In this document: in pieces, positions 60,478 through 64,000 of the stretch
Position numbering within the stretch: position 1 is the first letter of the stretch
How the letters are laid out: each line of letters opens with the position of its first letter
The notes under the pieces: generated by a model
What the model was told of the DNA's origin: nothing
What the model saw: the letters and a program-made list of their open reading frames with translations, nothing else
The model's database searches: none
Made by a program: the position numbers and the translations under genes
Source of the DNA: Campylobacter showae
GTDB lineage: Bacteria; Campylobacterota; Campylobacteria; Campylobacterales; Campylobacteraceae
Direction: 5' to 3'
DNA length: 64,000 nt
Assembly (NCBI RefSeq): GCF_004803815.1
Contig: NZ_CP012544.1
Span: 372,001-436,000, forward strand

Positions 60478-61167
60478 TTATAGTTTTGATATCTCTTCGG
60501 CGGCTTTGTTGGCGGCTTGTTTAACGAGAAGGTAGACGTAGAGATTAAAATCATCCGTATCCTCGGCCTCAAGCTTGCGTACGTCTTGTCTGGTGGAGAT
60601 GTTTAGCACGCGGGTTTTGTTTATGTTTTTGACGCCTAGTTTGCCCTTCATCGCCGCGCTTAGATACTGCGACGGCTCGCTATACGAGGCTGCATAATCG
60701 GTAAATGCAAAATCCACGCGGTAGGTGTAAGGCGAGGTCTGGCTATCTACGACCATGATGCCGCGATTTAACAGCTCGTCCTGCAAGAAAAGATGAAAAA
60801 GCCTCTCAAGGCGCTCTTTTGGATAGAGCATTTTCGCGCCGTTTTTGGAGATAAATTTTATACCGCTATCCGCTACTCTTTCGTCGGCTATTTTGTGGAT
60901 ATAGACTTTTTTGATAGCCGCGTTCGTGTCGATCCTGCTTTGAGCGATGCAGCATTTTATCGCGACGTCGCTAGTGTAGTCCGTGCCGTTTATCTTGATG
61001 TCTTGACCGCCGCTAGCGCACGAGGAGCAGTCTGCTTTGATACGCATCACCTCTTTGTAGCCTTTGGCGTTGCCGTCCTCGGTTTGAGCGACCTCCGGCG
61101 AGCTCTCAAAAAGCCCAAAACATCCCGTAAAAAGGAACACCGCAAATAAAAGTATAAAATTTTTCAT
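60478..61167 (-). CDS. Lipoprotein of unknown function, MapA companion
   Basis: I take ATG 61167 (229 residues), because AAAGGATTTTT precedes it and it opens a lipoprotein signal LFAVFLFTGCFG (Cys15); the ORF extends 71 codons further upstream but without conserved features. The mature part has CSSCASGG and CCIAQ cysteine pairs and a helical end (YVYLLVKQAANKAAEEIS). Together with MapA-like it may be a two-lipoprotein unit; the region resembles the lipoproteins of ABC-type or YajG-like outer-membrane sets, but no function can be named. Confidence 0.75.
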   Translation of the reverse strand: MKNFILLFAVFLFTGCFGLFESSPEVAQTEDGNAKGYKEVMRIKADCSSCASGGQDIKINGTDYTSDVAIKCCIAQSRIDTNAAIKKVYIHKIADERVADSGIKFISKNGAKMLYPKERLERLFHLFLQDELLNRGIMVVDSQTSPYTYRVDFAFTDYAASYSEPSQYLSAAMKGKLGVKNINKTRVLNISTRQDVRKLEAEDTDDFNLYVYLLVKQAANKAAEEISKL

Positions 61168-61409
61168 AAAAATCCTTTCGTAAATTTTACATCGCGCAAG
61201 CAAAATTCTATCCAAATTTGAGATGAATTTCCAAATTTGCGTAAAATTTGGGGGAAATTGGAAATTTGTATAAATTTTATTAAGTTTGACTTTTGAGATT
61301 TTAAAAGCGGATATAGCGTCAAATTTGGCATTTTCGCGGTGCGGGTATGGGCGGATCAAATTTTGTAAATTTGAGCTCAAATTTGACTGCGAGATAATAA
61401 ATAAGCAGC

Positions 61410-61434
61410 CGCGAGCGCAGCAAAAACGCTCGCG
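61410..61434 (-). terminator. Hairpin after lepA
   Basis: On the minus strand CGCGAGCG / CGCTCGCG form a perfect 8-bp GC-rich stem with a 9-nt loop starting 9 nt after the lepA stop, followed by GGCTGCTTATTTATT. U-tract is interrupted, so moderate confidence. Confidence 0.55.
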
Positions 61435-61442
61435 AAATACCG

Positions 61443-63233
61443 CTAGTCTATTTTTAGGACCGAGAGAAAGGCTTCCTGCGGCAAATTTACCTTGCCGATG
61501 GCTTTCATGCGCTTTTTGCCCTCTTTTTGCTTTTCTAGCAGCTTGCGCTTACGCGTGATGTCGCCGCCGTAGCACTTGGCGGTTACGTTTTTGCCCATTG
61601 ATTTTACCGTTTCGCGCGCGATGACTTTGTTGCCGATGCTGGCTTGTATCGCGACCTCAAAGAGCTGGCGCGGCACGATCTCTTTCATTGCTTTTACGAA
61701 GTCGCGTCCTTTGGACTGGGCTTTGGACTCTGGCACGATGATGGAGAGCGCGTCCACGGTCTCGCCCGCGACCTTGATATCAAGCTTCACCAGATCGCCC
61801 ACGCGGTAGTCGCTAGGCTCGTAGTCAAAGCTCGCGTAACCTTTGGTGCTCGATTTTAGCTTGTCGTAAAAGTCCATCACGATCTCGTTCATCGGGATGT
61901 CGTACTCGAGCAGCACGCGCTCGGGCGTGATGTAGTCCATCTTGGTCTGCACGGCGCGGCGGTTGTTTAGCAGCGTGATGATGTTGCCCAAAAACTCGCT
62001 AGGCGTGATGATCGTGGACTTTACGTACGGCTCTTTGACGTGCTCGATTTTATTGACCGGAGGGAGCTGGCTCGGGTTTTGGATGCGTAAAATTTGACCG
62101 TCGGTTTGCACCACCTCATAGGTCACGGTCGGAGCCGTGGCGATGAGGTCGAGGTCAAATTCGCGCTCCAAGCGCTCCTTGATAACCTCCATATGCAGCA
62201 GCCCCAAAAATCCGACGCGAAAGCCAAACCCAAGCGCGACCGAGGTTTCGGGCTCGTAGCTGATAGAGCTATCGTTTAGCTTTAGTTTATCAAGTGCGTC
62301 GCGCAGATCTTCAAATTTATCCGTTTCGATCGGGTAGAGTCCCGCAAATACGAACGGTTTAGCCCGCTCAAAGCCGCCGACCGGCTCTTTTACGGGATTA
62401 CGAGCCAGCGTGATGGTATCTCCTACCTGTACGTCGCTGACGTTTTTTAGCCCCAGCACCACGATACCGACCTCGCCCGCGCCCAAATTTGCCGTTTTTA
62501 TCGGCGCGATAGGGTTTGGATACATGAGGTCTAGCACGATGTGTTTTTTGCCCGTGCCCATGACTAGGATCTCGTCGTTTTTCTTTAGCTCGCCGTCATA
62601 GACGCGCACGAGTGCCAGCGCACCTAGGTAGTTGTCAAACCAGCTGTCGTAGATGAGAGTTTTTAGCGGTTTTTCCGCCTCGCCGCCAGGAGCCGGGATG
62701 CGCGTGATGATGGCTTCTAGCAGCTCTTTGATACCGATGCCGCTTTTGGCGCTAACCTCGACCGCGCCGCTACAGTCAAGCCCTATAACGTGCTCGATCT
62801 CATTTTTTACGCGCTCCGGGTCTGCTGCGGGGAGGTCGATTTTGTTGATAACGGGGATGATTTCGAGGTTGTTTTCAAGTGCTATGTAGACGTTTGCGAT
62901 GGTTTGCGCCTCTACACCCTGAGAAGCATCCACCACGAGCAGCGCGCCCTCGCAGCTAGCAAGAGAACGGCTCACCTCGTAGCTAAAATCCACGTGGCCC
63001 GGAGTGTCGATCAAATTTAGGACGAAATTTTGCCCGCCTAGCGCGTAGTTTAGACGCACGGACTGAGCCTTGATCGTGATGCCGCGCTCTTTTTCGATAT
63101 CCATCGTGTCCATGATTTGGCTGCTCATCTCGCGGTCGCTGACGGCGCCGCACTCCTGTATCAGGCGGTCTGCGAGCGTACTTTTGCCGTGGTCGATATG
63201 AGCGATGATGCTAAAATTTCTGATGTTTTTCAT
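61443..63233 (-). CDS. lepA: Elongation factor 4 (LepA)
   Basis: LepA is a ribosome-associated GTPase affecting initiation and back-translocation. The G domain has [14 protein letters not shown] near residue 11, [12 protein letters not shown] and [10 protein letters not shown]; the C-terminal LepA-specific domain ends with the usual [19 protein letters not shown]. Length 596 is normal. ATG 63233 is the family start. Confidence 0.98.
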   Translation of the reverse strand: MKNIRNFSIIAHIDHGKSTLADRLIQECGAVSDREMSSQIMDTMDIEKERGITIKAQSVRLNYALGGQNFVLNLIDTPGHVDFSYEVSRSLASCEGALLVVDASQGVEAQTIANVYIALENNLEIIPVINKIDLPAADPERVKNEIEHVIGLDCSGAVEVSAKSGIGIKELLEAIITRIPAPGGEAEKPLKTLIYDSWFDNYLGALALVRVYDGELKKNDEILVMGTGKKHIVLDLMYPNPIAPIKTANLGAGEVGIVVLGLKNVSDVQVGDTITLARNPVKEPVGGFERAKPFVFAGLYPIETDKFEDLRDALDKLKLNDSSISYEPETSVALGFGFRVGFLGLLHMEVIKERLEREFDLDLIATAPTVTYEVVQTDGQILRIQNPSQLPPVNKIEHVKEPYVKSTIITPSEFLGNIITLLNNRRAVQTKMDYITPERVLLEYDIPMNEIVMDFYDKLKSSTKGYASFDYEPSDYRVGDLVKLDIKVAGETVDALSIIVPESKAQSKGRDFVKAMKEIVPRQLFEVAIQASIGNKVIARETVKSMGKNVTAKCYGGDITRKRKLLEKQKEGKKRMKAIGKVNLPQEAFLSVLKID

Positions 63234-63368
63234 GAAATCCCTAGTTAAATTTTGGGCGATTGTATAAAAATTTTCGTTAAAGTAGAGTAAATTTAGCTTT
63301 CGTTAAACGGGTGGCTGCTTGAGGCGGGGGATTTGGAATAAATTTGACGCGGATTCGGTTCGTAAAAT

Positions 63369-63752
63369 TTAACGTAAATTTTGAAGTCTTTCGCGCACGG
63401 CACAGATAACGACGCAGAGCGAATATAAAAAACAGATATATGCCGCAAGCGGAGCAAAAGCTACGAATCCCGAGGCGTAAACTAGAGTGATTAGCCCGTA
63501 TGTCGCGTTTGCGAGTGCGGGTATATGATACGTCCAAAGCTCAGGCTTTTCAAAAGGAGTGTCGATAGTGTTGAAATACAAGGTTAAATTTAGCGCGAGC
63601 AGTAACAAAAATATATAATTCTTTTTTATAAAAGGAAAAGCGGCGCAAACCAAGGCTACCGCGAAATTTAACGCGATGAGAAAACCTGTATAGTTGCCGT
63701 CCCCAAGGGCGCAATGCAGGCCGAAAATCACGACTAGTATATATTTTTTCAT
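63369..63752 (-). CDS. Small multi-pass membrane protein
   Basis: A 127-residue protein with about four hydrophobic helices (FLIALNFAVALVCAAFPFI, YIFLLLLALNLTLYF, YGLITLVYASGFVAF, AYICFLYSLCVVICAV). I do not recognise a family; a lone signal-like start (KKYILVVIFGLHCALG) is possible. It is isolated, with 135 nt to lepA. Codon use is ordinary for the region. Confidence 0.6.
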   Translation of the reverse strand: MKKYILVVIFGLHCALGDGNYTGFLIALNFAVALVCAAFPFIKKNYIFLLLLALNLTLYFNTIDTPFEKPELWTYHIPALANATYGLITLVYASGFVAFAPLAAYICFLYSLCVVICAVRERLQNLR

Positions 63753-63875
63753 CTAAATTCGCCCCTTTTATAAAAATGAGTCGATTTAAATTTTAGCAAA
63801 AATTTATTTGTTTCGGGCTACGGATTTGATTTGATATGCTAGATCGCAAAATTTCGCCCCAAATTTGCCTAAATT

Positions 63876-64000
63876 TTAATGACTATGCCCCAAATGCCCG
63901 CCCGTATCGCTTGATCTTACTTCGCAGATGAGCTCGTCGGCGCATTCGCTCTCGCTGCTCTCAAGCTGCAGCGTCGTGTGCGTGATGCCCAGATGCTCCA
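63876..64000 (-). CDS. Cation diffusion facilitator transporter, 3' end only
   Basis: The gene is cut at the right edge; the frame is open from base 64000 and ends at TAA (63876-63878). The visible tail reads EHLGITHTTLQLESSESEC, matching the C-terminal metal-binding domain of CDF zinc/cadmium/cobalt exporters (CzcD, ZitB), and ends GGHLGHSH, a His-rich metal-binding end. CDF proteins exchange divalent cations for protons in the inner membrane. Confidence 0.85.
   Translation of the reverse strand, partial: EHLGITHTTLQLESSESECADELICEVRSSDTGGHLGHSH

Noticed and set aside
1-64000. tRNA, rRNA, CRISPR, integrase or insertion sequence
   Set aside because: I looked through all gaps for T-loop motifs, spaced direct repeats and transposase-like frames and saw none that could be supported.

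Overview
The window looks like chromosome of an oral, S-layer-bearing Campylobacter close to C. rectus / C. showae. The reasons are the gene content (BamA, LpxC, futalosine-type menaquinone enzymes, the flagellar order flhF-flhG-fliA-fliM-fliY, flgP-flgQ-flgR), gene orders that I recall from C. jejuni, a giant cysteine-free RTX-like S-layer protein, moderate GC in genes, and a striking excess of AAATTT words between and within genes. I see no tRNA, rRNA, CRISPR array or insertion sequence.

Layout. 1-2612 (+): end of slyD, then fabD, an MTA/SAH nucleosidase and a TtcA-like PP-loop protein, overlapping by 4 nt. 2721-8493 (-): ankyrin lipid- or membrane-anchored protein, recO, dusB, a membrane protein, dksA-like, rlmH, accD. 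8802-17121 (-): rimP, rbfA, infB, ylxR-like, thrB, tsaB, lpxC, an M23 peptidase and tyrA, with bamA divergent (17202-19472 +). 19622-29033: a DUF3137 gene, ribD, a broken DUF4236-like gene, thiF, a broken hypothetical, sppA, an amidohydrolase, aroQ, pepP, folK. 29146-34393 (+): the flagellar run flhF, flhG, a membrane protein, fliA, fliM, fliY. 34775-47667: LOG-type hydrolase, mnmA, the 4.3 kb S-layer gene (-), a DUF488 protein, a very large AsmA/DUF748-like protein, prs. 48081-52541 (-): yqhA and a two-ORF, AT-richer cassette. 52983-63233 (-): asd, flgR, flgQ, flgP, gyrA, a ComF-like phosphoribosyltransferase, two lipoproteins (MapA-like first) and lepA; then a small membrane protein and the tail of a cation-efflux transporter.

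The most unusual locus is 48686-52541. Two overlapping ORFs together resemble one ~1,290-residue protein: a restriction-endonuclease-like N-terminus, a degenerate NTPase-like middle and a long helical C-terminus. This is the general build of STAND-type antiphage proteins, but I cannot assign it to a named family. It may be a split gene.

Several genes carry lesions or odd starts: flhF (one base short in an A-run), DUF3137 (one base short in a T-run), a 2-base TA duplication at 24350, an in-frame TAA at 22009, and tsaB whose only well-placed start is AUA. Whether these are real or sequence errors decides how interesting they are. Other points worth checking are a 27-bp inverted repeat in the mnmA leader, a ~285-nt structured leader on the S-layer mRNA, a TtcA-like protein lacking one cysteine of each CxxC, and AAATTT density that matches the RAATTY motif.
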